NCBI GenBank assembly: GCA_002493965.1
Contig: DLAP01000038.1
Coordinates: 1 to 20,059, forward strand
DNA length: 20,059 nucleotides
Direction of reading: 5' to 3'
DNA from: Clostridiales bacterium UBA7044
Lineage (GTDB): Bacteria; Bacillota; Clostridia; Oscillospirales; Oscillospiraceae
Positions within the stretch are counted from its first letter, which is position 1. Every line of letters starts with the position of its first letter. A program made the translations under genes and the position numbers. This document shows, in pieces, positions 1 to 7,526 of the stretch. The notes beneath the pieces were generated by a model, which worked only from the letters and a program-made list of their open reading frames with translations, ran no database searches and was not told the origin of the DNA.

Positions 1-69
1 GAATGACATGGTTTTTCGACAGCCCGCAATGCGCACAGCGCACTTCACTACCATACCAGAGGCATTGCC
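1..69. other. Left-edge intergenic sequence
   Basis: This short stretch lies downstream of the pyrophosphatase stop codon and is cut by the window edge. I see no convincing terminator, ORF or repeat in it. A small dyad (GCGCACAGCGC) near 33-43 is too short to interpret. Confidence 0.3.
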
Positions 70-1683
70 TTAGCCCCACAGGTCCGACAGCATGGGAATG
101 ATCTGCTTCTTCCGGCTCATGACCTTGGGCAGGAAGGCGGTGTTGTCCCTGGGGGTCACATGGAAGGCCTGCTCGATGACCTCGTCGTCCCCCACATACA
201 ATAACTGAGTGCCCTCCAGCAGCACATCCGTGACCATCAGGGCCACCATGTCAAAGTGCTTCTCTTCCTTGGTCTTCTTCATCAGCTCCAGCAGCCCCGC
301 CTTCCGGGCCAGCACCACGGAATTGTCAATGCATGTGACCTGGGACACGCCCAGATCGTGGCCGGCGATATGGAATTCCTTATAGTCCGTGAACAGCACC
401 TCATGGACGCTCTTATTTTCCAGAGAGGAGGAGAAAATCTCCCGTCCCAACTGGGTCAGGGACACATTGGCGATTCTCGCCAGCCGCTCCGCCATGCGGA
501 TATCCCGCTGGGTGCAGGTGGGAGACTTGAACATGACTGTATCGGAAAGGATTGCCGATGCCATCAGGCCCGCAAGACTTGGAGAGGGCATCAGGCCCCG
601 GTCCTGGAACATACCGGCAATGATGGTATTGGTGGAGCCCACCGGCTCATTGCGGACGGAAATGGGGTTATTGGTCTGAATATCCGCCAGGCGGTGATGG
701 TCGATGATCTCCAGCAGCTCCGCCTCCTCCAGCCCGGGAACGGACTGGGCAGCCTCGTTGTGGTCCACCAGCACCACCCGTTTTCTCCGGGGACGCAGCA
801 GGTGATACCGGGTCAGAATGCCCGCCACCTTTTCATTCTCGTCCAGAATGGGATAGCTGGGATGGCGGTGCTTCAGGACCATCTCTCGCACGTCATCCAC
901 CCGGTCGTCCAGATGAACATAGAACAGTCCCTCTGTATTGCAGATCCGGCCAACCGGGGTGGACTGGAAGATCAGCCGGGCCGCCCGGTAAGCATCCAGA
1001 GGCGTGGAGATGATCACCGTTTGGGTGGGCATTTCCCGCAGCTCCTGCTTAAGCTCCGCCTGACACACCACCACGCAGCGCACGTTCATTTCCAACGCCC
1101 GCCGGATCATTTCCGGCTGATGGCCGCACAGGACGATGGTGTCCTTGCTCTGGAACAGCAGATTTTCCTGGCTCTGGGGCAGAGCGATGGTCACTTCCCC
1201 CGCAATGGTGTCCGCGTTCTCTCCCGCGTCGTTGAGGATTCTGCCCTCCAGCACGGACAGGACATTAAACAGAGGCACTTCCTCCAGTACGCCGGAAAGG
1301 CTCTGGGACATATTGTAGTTTGCAATGTCCGTTCGGGACAGAATGCCGTAGAGGCTTCCGTCCTCATTGGCAACGGGTACCGCTGTAATGGCGGGATATT
1401 CCTGGAGCTTGTCCCAGGCCGTGCCCACGGTCACACCGGTATCGAGAACTGGAGGCGTATCAAAATCCAGATCCCGCACCTGATTGTACAGGTCATAGAT
1501 CCGTTTGGGGGGCTGGAAGCCGAAGCGGTCCAGCACGATCTGGCTCTCGTCTGATACCTTTCCCAGGCAGGCAGCCTGGTATTCCCGTTCGCCGCAGGCG
1601 TTGCGCAGAGCCGTATAGGCTATGGCAGCCACAATGGAATCCGTGTCCGGATTCCGGTGTCCTGTTACATAAATAGGATCCAT
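70..1683 (-). CDS. Mn-dependent family II inorganic pyrophosphatase with CBS and DRTGG domains
   Basis: Hydrolyses cytosolic pyrophosphate to phosphate, pulling biosynthetic reactions forward. The 537-residue product has the family II (DHH/DHHA2) core split by a regulatory insert. The metal-binding motif GHRNPDTDS is at residues 8-16 (H9, D13, D15); a CBS domain follows at about 75-125, a DRTGG-like region at about 130-245 and a second CBS at about 245-298. The core resumes with DHNE (307-310) and DHH (328-330), and the C-terminal DHHA2 part carries SRKKQ (523-527). Family knowledge: CBS-PPases are inhibited by AMP/ADP and activated by ATP, and those with a DRTGG domain also respond to diadenosine polyphosphates; regulation here is inferred from that. 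The ATG start is preceded by AGGAAGGAAAG. It lies 56 nt after the asparaginase gene with no terminator or clear promoter between, so cotranscription is likely. Confidence 0.95.
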   Translation of the reverse strand: MDPIYVTGHRNPDTDSIVAAIAYTALRNACGEREYQAACLGKVSDESQIVLDRFGFQPPKRIYDLYNQVRDLDFDTPPVLDTGVTVGTAWDKLQEYPAITAVPVANEDGSLYGILSRTDIANYNMSQSLSGVLEEVPLFNVLSVLEGRILNDAGENADTIAGEVTIALPQSQENLLFQSKDTIVLCGHQPEMIRRALEMNVRCVVVCQAELKQELREMPTQTVIISTPLDAYRAARLIFQSTPVGRICNTEGLFYVHLDDRVDDVREMVLKHRHPSYPILDENEKVAGILTRYHLLRPRRKRVVLVDHNEAAQSVPGLEEAELLEIIDHHRLADIQTNNPISVRNEPVGSTNTIIAGMFQDRGLMPSPSLAGLMASAILSDTVMFKSPTCTQRDIRMAERLARIANVSLTQLGREIFSSSLENKSVHEVLFTDYKEFHIAGHDLGVSQVTCIDNSVVLARKAGLLELMKKTKEEKHFDMVALMVTDVLLEGTQLLYVGDDEVIEQAFHVTPRDNTAFLPKVMSRKKQIIPMLSDLWG

Positions 1684-1739
1684 GGTTTCTTTCCTTCCTA
1701 TGGCGATTTTTCTGTGTATGCCCTTTTTCGCTGCAAAAT

Positions 1740-2735
1740 TTATACTGTGATTTCTCCGGCCAGATTTTTCCCAAACAGGGCCCGGATCTCCTCAGGCGCG
1801 AGCCCCTGGCCGATGGCCCACATGAGCTTGGTCATAGCGGCCTCGGAAGTCATGTCCCGGCCCTGGATGACCCCCAGCTCCAGCAGCTTATTGCCTACCT
1901 GGTAAACCTCCAGATCAGCGCTGTCATACAGGCACTGGGTGGTGACGACCACGCTGATGCCGTCCTCCACCGCCCGGTGAATGCCCCGCAAACCCTTGTG
2001 GAGCACGTTGACGCCTCCCAGGCCGAAGGCTTCGATCACGATTCCCTTATAGCCCATGGCTGCCAGCATATCAAATACTGCGGGATTCAGCCCCGGGGTC
2101 AGCTTCAGCAGGAATACGTTTTTGCTGATCTCCGGCAGCAGCCTTGCCTGTCCCTTCCGTTTTGGGATCACCTGTTCGTCCACCCGAAGTCCCCGGGTGC
2201 TGACCTGGGCAGCGTCCCGGGCATTGATGCTTGCGAAGGCCGAAAAGCCGGAGGCCCGAACCTTCACCGCCCGGCAGCCCAGCATCACCTTCCGGTTAAA
2301 GGCCAGGAACACCCCCGGATATCCAGAGGCCGCCATAGCGAAGGCGGTACGCAGGTTGTCCGGCCCATCGGACAGCATATCCGCCAGAGGCAGCTGAGAG
2401 CCGGTAAACACCACGGGCAAGTCGATATCCGGCAGCATAAAGGTCACAGCGGAAGCGGTATAGGCCATGGTGTCCGTGCCATGGGAAATCACCACGCCGT
2501 CATAGCCCTTCCGTTCCTCAAAAATGTGGGTGGCAATCAGCTGCCATTCCTCTGGCCGGATATTGGAGGAGTCCAGGCAGATGATATCCCGGACGGTGAT
2601 ATCATAGTAAGTGCGAAGCTGATTCAGCTCCCGCTCCATCACATCGGAACGCTGGGGCTCCAGGCCTTCCCCGCCGGGCAGGGAGGCAATTGTGCCGCCG
2701 GTGGTCAGCAGCAGAATCTTCTTTCTTTGCTCCAT
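1740..2735 (-). CDS. ansA: Type I (cytoplasmic) L-asparaginase
   Basis: Hydrolyses L-asparagine to aspartate and ammonia. The 331-residue product has both active-site threonine blocks: TTGGTIAS near the N-terminus (T15) and HGTDTMAYTAS (T87, D88), with the substrate-binding SSNIRP at 56-61. No signal peptide is seen, so it is cytoplasmic, as expected for the AnsA-like type I class. I placed the start at the ATG at 2735, because GGGAGG lies 7 nt upstream; an in-frame GTG at 2750 would put this ribosome site inside the coding region. The promoter at 2770-2798 reads directly into it, and the pyrophosphatase gene follows 56 nt downstream. Symbol ansA is given by family; a glutaminase or other amidase preference cannot be ruled out. 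Confidence 0.93.
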   Translation of the reverse strand: MEQRKKILLLTTGGTIASLPGGEGLEPQRSDVMERELNQLRTYYDITVRDIICLDSSNIRPEEWQLIATHIFEERKGYDGVVISHGTDTMAYTASAVTFMLPDIDLPVVFTGSQLPLADMLSDGPDNLRTAFAMAASGYPGVFLAFNRKVMLGCRAVKVRASGFSAFASINARDAAQVSTRGLRVDEQVIPKRKGQARLLPEISKNVFLLKLTPGLNPAVFDMLAAMGYKGIVIEAFGLGGVNVLHKGLRGIHRAVEDGISVVVTTQCLYDSADLEVYQVGNKLLELGVIQGRDMTSEAAMTKLMWAIGQGLAPEEIRALFGKNLAGEITV

Positions 2736-2742
2736 GGAGCTT

Positions 2743-2748
2743 CCTCCC
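2743..2748 (-). promoter_or_regulatory. Ribosome binding site that sets the asparaginase start
   Basis: On the minus strand GGGAGG stands 7 nt before the ATG at 2735. This favours the ATG over the in-frame GTG at 2750, which would overlap the site. Confidence 0.75.
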
Positions 2749-2769
2749 ACTTATCAGGATATTTTTCTT

Positions 2770-2798
2770 ATTATAGACGCATTTTCAGGAAATAGCAA
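2770..2798 (-). promoter_or_regulatory. Sigma-A promoter for ansA and the pyrophosphatase
   Basis: Minus-strand TTGCTA (2793-2798), 17-nt spacer, TATAAT (2770-2775). The expected start of transcription is near 2763, giving a leader of about 28 nt before the ansA ATG. Confidence 0.75.
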
Positions 2799-2824
2799 GG
2801 GGACGTTTTGGAATCTCCCTATTC

Positions 2825-2857
2825 AAAAAGCGGAAGCGGGTTTCGCTTCCGTTTTTT
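2825..2857 (-). terminator. Intrinsic terminator after the CapA-like gene
   Basis: Perfect 8-bp stem CGGAAGCG/CGCTTCCG (2831-2838 with 2844-2851), 5-nt loop, followed on the minus strand by five T. The opposite side also has a T run (2852-2857), so it could work in both directions. It lies 7 nt after the CapA-like stop codon. Confidence 0.85.
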
Positions 2858-2864
2858 GTGTGAT

Positions 2865-4262
2865 TTATTCCGCCCCCGTTGTCTGGGCCCCGGTGGTCTC
2901 CGGGGCGGTGGTTGCCGGAGCGGTGGTTTCCTTATTTCTTATCAGGGTCCGTTCCTCCGTCTCCACCTTCCGCACCAGCCGGTCTTCGATTCGGGTCAGG
3001 GCATAGTCCATGTTCTCCTTGCAGGTCTTGTTGACCTTGTCCAGGAAATTGCCGTCATAGGCGTACCGTGCCTCGGCCACACGCATGACCCGGCTGTAGC
3101 TGTAGTCGCCTTCACTGTCCGTCTTCTTTACGGTATAAATAGGCGTGTAGCTGTAGTTCGTGACCCGGGTGATGCCGGTGGTAGTGTCCTTGGTGATTTC
3201 CAGGTCCAATATGATCGAATAGTTGGTGCCGCCCCGCTCCGCGTCTCCGAAGAAATCCCCCAGGGAGTAGGCCACAAAGGCTCCCGTGTTCTGGTCATAG
3301 GTGATGGGCTGGACGGTATGAGGATGGGTGCCGATGATCACGTCCACCCCCTGCTTCTGCATCAGGGCGACAATGCTGTCCTGGGTTTTGCTGATGTCGT
3401 CGTTGTATTCGCTGCCCCAATGGAGCAGGGCAATGGTAATATCCGGCCGTTCCGCCTCCACCGCTTTGAGAATCGAGGTGATCCGGTCCCGGTCAATATT
3501 CCGGTATTCCGTGGCGTAGTCGGTATACAAGAGATTTACCAGGTTCTCGTTGCCGGCGGGCATACCCCGGCCACCAAGTCCCTTGGTGAAGGCAACAAAG
3601 GCCACCCGAACCCCCTGGACATCCGCAATGGTGTAGCCCTTTCCGGCCCGCAGCTCGCTTTCGCTGGCGTAGGCGCCCAGCGGCTCCAGCCCCGCGTTGC
3701 GGACGGCCTGTAAGGTGGCGCTGAGGCCGTTGAGGCCGTTGTTGACAGTGCAGGAATTGGCCATTTGCAGCAGATCCACACCGGCGTTCCGCAGGCCCCT
3801 GAGCAGCTCCGGCGGTGCGGAAGTGGTGGCGGACCCATAAGGCTCTCCGTAGATGTTCCCCTCAAAATTCAGTACCGTCAGATCCGCTTCCGAAAGCTCC
3901 GCCGCCACATCCCGGAAGACGGCGGTATAGTCGTAGCCCACGGCGGTGATGCCGGACTCCACCACGCTGTCCGTCACGTTCAGGTCCCCGGCGGCACGGA
4001 TATGGATGGTGGTAATGGGATCCTGGAAAATAGGGGACGCGGCTTCCGTCTCCTGCCGCCTGGGTTCCGTGGCCGCCGCAGCTTTGGGCGCATCACCGCT
4101 GTTTTTCTGAACCAGGGCGGTGATCCCCCAGGCGCACAGACCCAGCAGCACCGCAGCCAGAATCAGCATCCGCCGCATCCGCCTGGCGTCGGCCTCTTTT
4201 TTTCGCCGCATGGCTTCCCGTCTTTCCTGACGGCGACGCATTTGCTCATCGTAAGACGGCAT
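2865..4262 (-). CDS. CapA-like (PGA_cap) membrane-anchored metallophosphatase-fold protein
   Basis: 465 residues. A very basic N-terminal stretch (1-31) precedes one membrane segment (about 31-50), so the bulk should be extracytoplasmic. The CapA/PGA_cap domain follows: AGDLN (91-95), NFEGN (132-136), HWGSEY (281-286), GTHPH (311-315) and SLGDFF (333-338). The C-terminus is a Thr/Ala/Pro-rich tail. Relatives are named for poly-gamma-glutamate capsule synthesis, but no capB, capC or other capsule genes are nearby, so a role in poly-gamma-glutamate is not supported here. The canonical ANNH block reads ANSC (168-171), losing a likely metal ligand; this may be a subfamily trait. AAGGAGGG precedes the ATG. 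It has its own promoter and terminator, so it is probably monocistronic. Confidence 0.88.
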   Translation of the reverse strand: MPSYDEQMRRRQERREAMRRKKEADARRMRRMLILAAVLLGLCAWGITALVQKNSGDAPKAAAATEPRRQETEAASPIFQDPITTIHIRAAGDLNVTDSVVESGITAVGYDYTAVFRDVAAELSEADLTVLNFEGNIYGEPYGSATTSAPPELLRGLRNAGVDLLQMANSCTVNNGLNGLSATLQAVRNAGLEPLGAYASESELRAGKGYTIADVQGVRVAFVAFTKGLGGRGMPAGNENLVNLLYTDYATEYRNIDRDRITSILKAVEAERPDITIALLHWGSEYNDDISKTQDSIVALMQKQGVDVIIGTHPHTVQPITYDQNTGAFVAYSLGDFFGDAERGGTNYSIILDLEITKDTTTGITRVTNYSYTPIYTVKKTDSEGDYSYSRVMRVAEARYAYDGNFLDKVNKTCKENMDYALTRIEDRLVRKVETEERTLIRNKETTAPATTAPETTGAQTTGAE

Positions 4263-4360
4263 GATGCTTTTCCCTCCTTGGTTTTCTGATACAATTCGCC
4301 TTCCCTATCGGGGAGGGCTTGGGACCCTGATTCCCCTTTCCGGGGAGTGATTTCCCGGTT

Positions 4361-4389
4361 ATTATACAACATTTGCTTTCGGAACACAA
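4361..4389 (-). promoter_or_regulatory. Probable promoter of the CapA-like gene
   Basis: Minus-strand TTGTGT (4384-4389), 17-nt spacer, TATAAT (4361-4366). The -35 is weak. The predicted leader of about 90 nt is rich in short C/G dyads. The site lies between the ribF stop and the capA-like start, where no strong terminator for ribF is visible, so read-through from the long operon is also possible. Confidence 0.6.
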
Positions 4390-4406
4390 GGCCCGGAATG
4401 TTAAGC

Positions 4407-5288
4407 TTATTTTAACAGCGTCCGGGTTTCCTCAGCGTCCCGCTGGATAGCCGCCTTCAGTTCCTCCAGATCGGAAAATTTCCGTTCCGGCCGGAGAAAC
4501 CGGTAAAATTCCAGGGTGATCTCCCGGTCATACAGATCCCCCGTATAGTCCAAAATCCAGGGCTCCACAGTGACCCCGGTGCCGTCCACCGTAGGCCGGG
4601 TCCCGATGTTGGTCACGGCGGGATGGGTCTGCCCGTCCACCCGGCATGCGCCGGCGTACACCCCGAATTTTGGCATGACCAATCCCTCCGGCACCCATAG
4701 GTTTGCCGTGGGGATTCCCAGTCTTCGTCCCAGCTGATGACCATGGCGCACCCGGCCGCTGAGCACATGGGGATGCCCCAGAAATCGAACGGCGGTGGCC
4801 ATGTCCCCATCTTCGATCTGTTTCCGGATATAGGTGCTGGACACCCGGATGCCGTCCAGGACCTGTTCCGGCACCACCGCCGAGATAAGCCCTTTTTTCC
4901 CGCAGTAGGCCCTTAGCATCTCCGCATCCCCTGTGCCCCGGCTTCCAAAGCGGAAGTCCTCCCCGCAGACAAATCCGGCAGCGCCATACTCCCTTTGGAG
5001 CATGGCAAGAAAATCGTCCCAGGCCATGGCGCGCATTTCTTCGTCAAAGGGCAGGGTGACAACGCAGTCCATGTGAAATTGTTCCCGGAGCAGCCGCTCC
5101 CGGTCCTGGGGGCTGTTGATGAGCCCCGGGGTGCTGCCCAGCACCAGGGTGTCCGGGTGGGAGCCGAAGGTCACAACCCCCGCGCCGCACCCCGCCTGCT
5201 TTGCAAGCCGCTGGCACTGCTGGAGCAGCGCCTGATGGCCCAAATGAACGCCGTCAAAAAAGCCCAGGGCCCAAATTGTCTGATTCAT
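4407..5288 (-). CDS. ribF: Bifunctional riboflavin kinase / FAD synthetase
   Basis: Makes FMN from riboflavin and ATP, then FAD from FMN and ATP, in the cytoplasm. The 293-residue protein is close to the usual family length. The N-terminal adenylyltransferase half has GFFDGVHLGH (9-18), GEDFRFG (109-115) and SSTYIR (150-155). The C-terminal flavokinase half has GRRLGIPTAN (187-196), NIGTRPT (227-233) and VEPWILDY with the likely catalytic Glu at 242. It is the last gene of the rimP-nusA-infB operon, 14 nt after truB, the same truB-ribF order as in Bacillus. The ribosome site before the ATG is weak (GGTGA), which suggests translational coupling. No FMN riboswitch is seen, consistent with control by the operon promoter. 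Confidence 0.96.
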   Translation of the reverse strand: MNQTIWALGFFDGVHLGHQALLQQCQRLAKQAGCGAGVVTFGSHPDTLVLGSTPGLINSPQDRERLLREQFHMDCVVTLPFDEEMRAMAWDDFLAMLQREYGAAGFVCGEDFRFGSRGTGDAEMLRAYCGKKGLISAVVPEQVLDGIRVSSTYIRKQIEDGDMATAVRFLGHPHVLSGRVRHGHQLGRRLGIPTANLWVPEGLVMPKFGVYAGACRVDGQTHPAVTNIGTRPTVDGTGVTVEPWILDYTGDLYDREITLEFYRFLRPERKFSDLEELKAAIQRDAEETRTLLK

Positions 5289-5302
5289 AGGTTCACCAAA
5301 AT

Positions 5303-6163
5303 TTATACATCAAAAAAGCTTTTTATAGTAGACATAACACCGTTTTCCACTTTTGCCAGCATGAGGAACTCCCCTGTGGCACTGTAGGCCCGGTATGTTC
5401 CTTCGGGAAGATGAATGGAAAAGGCGTTTCCGTTGCGGCAGCGCTTCTCCTGATTGGCCGTCAGCTTCACCACCGGAAAAATCTGGAACATACTGTCCAC
5501 GGCCCGGAGGTATTTCCCCGGATTTTCCTCCTGAAGAAGGGTTTCCAGAGGCACCGCCTCCTGGGTGGTATATTCCCCCGCCTGGGTTCTGCGCAGGGCC
5601 GCCATGGTGCCGCCGCAGCCCAGGGCCTCCCCAATATCCTTACACAGGGTGCGGATGTAGGTACCCTTGGAACAGCGGACCCGGAGACAGACGTCCGAAC
5701 CGTCCATGCTCAGCAGGGTCAACTCGTGAATGGTCACAGGCCGGGGCTGGCGCTCCACTTCTTTTCCTTTTCGTGCCAGGTCATAAAGCTTCTGCCCGCC
5801 CACTTTTAGCGCCGAATACATAGGCGGAACCTGCAAAATCTCCCCCCGGAAGCCTTCCAGGGCTTTTTCCACGTCTTCTACCGTCACACTGACCGTGTTT
5901 TCCCTGAGAACCACCCCGGTGATGTCCTCAGTGTCGGTAGTGATTCCCAGCCGGAGCACTGTCTCATAGGTCTTCTCCGCGTGCTCAAAAAATTCCACTC
6001 CCCGGGTAGCCCTGCCCACAAACACCGGCAGCACGCCGGTGGCCATGGGGTCCAAGGTCCCGCCGTGGCCAATCCGCCGGGTGTCAAACACCCGCCGGAG
6101 CCGGGCGGTCACGTCCTGACTGGTCCAGCCCTGGGGCTTGTCCACAATCACGATGCCGTTCAT
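5303..6163 (-). CDS. truB: tRNA pseudouridine(55) synthase
   Basis: Converts U55 in the T-psi-C loop of tRNAs to pseudouridine and acts as a tRNA folding chaperone. 286 residues. The N-terminus carries IVIVDKPQGWTS (4-15) and the catalytic block GHGGTLDPMATGVLP with Asp38. RCSKGTYIRTLCKDIG follows near 168-185, and a short PUA-like C-terminal domain completes the protein. The start ATG overlaps the nrnA stop by 4 nt, so translation is probably coupled. Position between rbfA/nrnA and ribF is standard for this operon. Confidence 0.97.
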   Translation of the reverse strand: MNGIVIVDKPQGWTSQDVTARLRRVFDTRRIGHGGTLDPMATGVLPVFVGRATRGVEFFEHAEKTYETVLRLGITTDTEDITGVVLRENTVSVTVEDVEKALEGFRGEILQVPPMYSALKVGGQKLYDLARKGKEVERQPRPVTIHELTLLSMDGSDVCLRVRCSKGTYIRTLCKDIGEALGCGGTMAALRRTQAGEYTTQEAVPLETLLQEENPGKYLRAVDSMFQIFPVVKLTANQEKRCRNGNAFSIHLPEGTYRAYSATGEFLMLAKVENGVMSTIKSFFDV

Positions 6164-7113
6164 GACTGCTGCTCCCGCATCACATCCGCTACGGCTTTCG
6201 CCGCTTCCTCCAGGGGAAGCTGGATGGTGGCCCCCGCCGCTCCCTTATGTCCGCCGCCGCCGAAGCGTTCCGTCACCCGGGTGGCGTCATAGCCGGGGAT
6301 GGCCCGGACGGACAGCTTCACCCCGCCCACCGCGTTTTCCCGCAGAGTAGCCGCCAGACACACCCCCGCCACGGTCCGGGGAAAGGAGGAGATGTTGTCC
6401 ATATCATCCTCGGTCACACCGATGGATTCCTCCACGGCCTTGGGAATGGCGCACACCGCCATTTTCCCGGACTGGAGGATTTGCAGATGCTCCACGATCC
6501 AGGCCTGCATCTTCAGCCGTCCCAGGGAATTGGTCTCAAAGAGAGCCTGATTCAGTTCGTAGATTTTCGCCCCGGCACTGGCGCACCCCGCCGCCGTAGC
6601 AAAGGTATGGGCGGTGGTATTGGCAAAGCGGAAGCAGCCGGTATCCGTGGAGGTCCCCACATACACCGCTTCTCCGATTTTCTCGTCCATGGTAACGCCC
6701 ATTTCCTCCAGCACGTCCCACACAAGTTCCGCGCAGGAGGCGCTGGCCGGGTCCACCAGTTCCGCCTCCGTAAAGGAAATGGCGGAGTAATGGTGGTCGA
6801 TCCGAAGGGCGATCCGGTTCAGCAGGGGCTGGAAAGCCTCCGGAAGCATCGTGGGAGAGGCCACGTCCACAGAGACGATGGTGTCCCCCTCCTCCACTTC
6901 TTCCTTGGTAAGATTCTCATGGAGCCACTGGAATCGGGGCGTTACCTCTTCATTGCGGAGAACCCAGGCCTGCTTTCCCAGCTGCCGCAGCCCCAGACAC
7001 AGGGCTGCGGAGGCTCCCACCGTGTCCCCGTCGGGCCGGTGGTGGCTTAAAATGCAAAACCGGTCATGGTCCTGCAAAAAGAGGGCTGTTTCACTCCTGG
7101 TCAGTTTCTTCAT
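6160..7113 (-). CDS. nrnA: DHH/DHHA1 phosphoesterase, NrnA-type oligoribonuclease and pAp phosphatase
   Basis: Predicted to degrade very short RNA oligomers and to dephosphorylate 3'-phosphoadenosine 5'-phosphate. 317 residues. Metal-binding blocks are SHHRPDGD (23-30), DVASP (83-87), DHH (106-108) and GTSTDTGCFRF (153-163); the DHHA1 substrate-binding motif GGGGHKGAAG is at 285-294 near the C-terminus. No transmembrane, PAS or GGDEF region is present, which argues against GdpP/DisA-like cyclic dinucleotide enzymes. The start overlaps the end of rbfA by 23 nt; a GGGGGT stretch precedes the ATG. Placement between rbfA and truB is common in Clostridia and differs from the Bacillus operon. Activity on RNA versus pAp is inferred from the family. 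Confidence 0.92.
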   Translation of the reverse strand: MKKLTRSETALFLQDHDRFCILSHHRPDGDTVGASAALCLGLRQLGKQAWVLRNEEVTPRFQWLHENLTKEEVEEGDTIVSVDVASPTMLPEAFQPLLNRIALRIDHHYSAISFTEAELVDPASASCAELVWDVLEEMGVTMDEKIGEAVYVGTSTDTGCFRFANTTAHTFATAAGCASAGAKIYELNQALFETNSLGRLKMQAWIVEHLQILQSGKMAVCAIPKAVEESIGVTEDDMDNISSFPRTVAGVCLAATLRENAVGGVKLSVRAIPGYDATRVTERFGGGGHKGAAGATIQLPLEEAAKAVADVMREQQS

Positions 7114-7456
7114 GGTTTACCCCCAGAGAGTTGATCAGCTTCAAAATTTTCGCGCCGTAGACAATGGAATCGTCCTGTTCCCAGACAATCTCCGGACTGT
7201 AGCGCAGCCGGAGGTTGCTGCCCAGCTGGCGGCGCAGGAAGCCCGCGGCGGATTTCAGTCCCGCCATAGCCTCCTTGGCCTTCTCCTCCTGGAGGAAGCT
7301 GACATAGACCTTGGTGTAGCGCAGGTCCGGGGTGGTCTCCACACGGGTAATGGAGATCATCACGTCCTGCACTCTGGGATCCTTCACGGTGCGCAGAAGG
7401 GCCGACAGCTCCTTCTGGATTTCCTCATTGATACTCGCAATACGATTGGATGCCAT
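7091..7456 (-). CDS. rbfA: 30S ribosome-binding factor A
   Basis: A cold-shock-associated KH-like protein that binds the pre-30S subunit and helps mature the 5' end of 16S rRNA. 121 residues, normal for the family. The sequence shows the RbfA signature: an N-terminal helix with RIASINEEIQKELS, VKDPRV, and a strand region with ITRVETTPDLRYTKVYVS, then a Glu-rich C-terminus. I chose the ATG at 7456, since AAGGAG is 9 nt upstream; an in-frame extension back to 7516 would run through the palindrome between infB and rbfA and lacks family similarity. The gene follows infB and overlaps nrnA. Confidence 0.95.
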   Translation of the reverse strand: MASNRIASINEEIQKELSALLRTVKDPRVQDVMISITRVETTPDLRYTKVYVSFLQEEKAKEAMAGLKSAAGFLRRQLGSNLRLRYSPEIVWEQDDSIVYGAKILKLINSLGVNHEETDQE

Positions 7457-7480
7457 AATGGTTTTCTCCTTTTTTGACCG

Positions 7481-7524
7481 ATAACGTTTGCCGCACCGCA
7501 GCACGCGGTGCGGCAAATATAACG
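7481..7524. repeat. Perfect 13-bp palindrome flanked by ATAACG direct repeats
   Basis: Arms TTTGCCGCACCGC (7487-7499) and its exact complement (7505-7517) enclose a 5-nt loop. The hexamer ATAACG stands on both sides (7481-7486 and 7519-7524), like a short target-site duplication. No T tract follows on the minus strand, so a normal terminator is unlikely. It fills most of the 70-nt gap between infB and rbfA and would form a stable hairpin in the operon mRNA. Confidence 0.8.
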
Positions 7525-7526
7525 CA

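Noticed and set aside
256..1554. Plus-strand open frame opposite the pyrophosphatase gene
   Set aside because: Antisense shadow; the minus strand codes a complete, motif-rich enzyme.
2865..4262. Capsule (poly-gamma-glutamate) biosynthesis locus
   Set aside because: Only the CapA-like gene is present; neighbours are an asparaginase and ribF, and a partner set such as capB/capC is absent.
5289..5302. Possible FMN riboswitch or separate promoter for ribF
   Set aside because: The gap to truB is 14 nt and truB coding sequence lies directly upstream, leaving no room.
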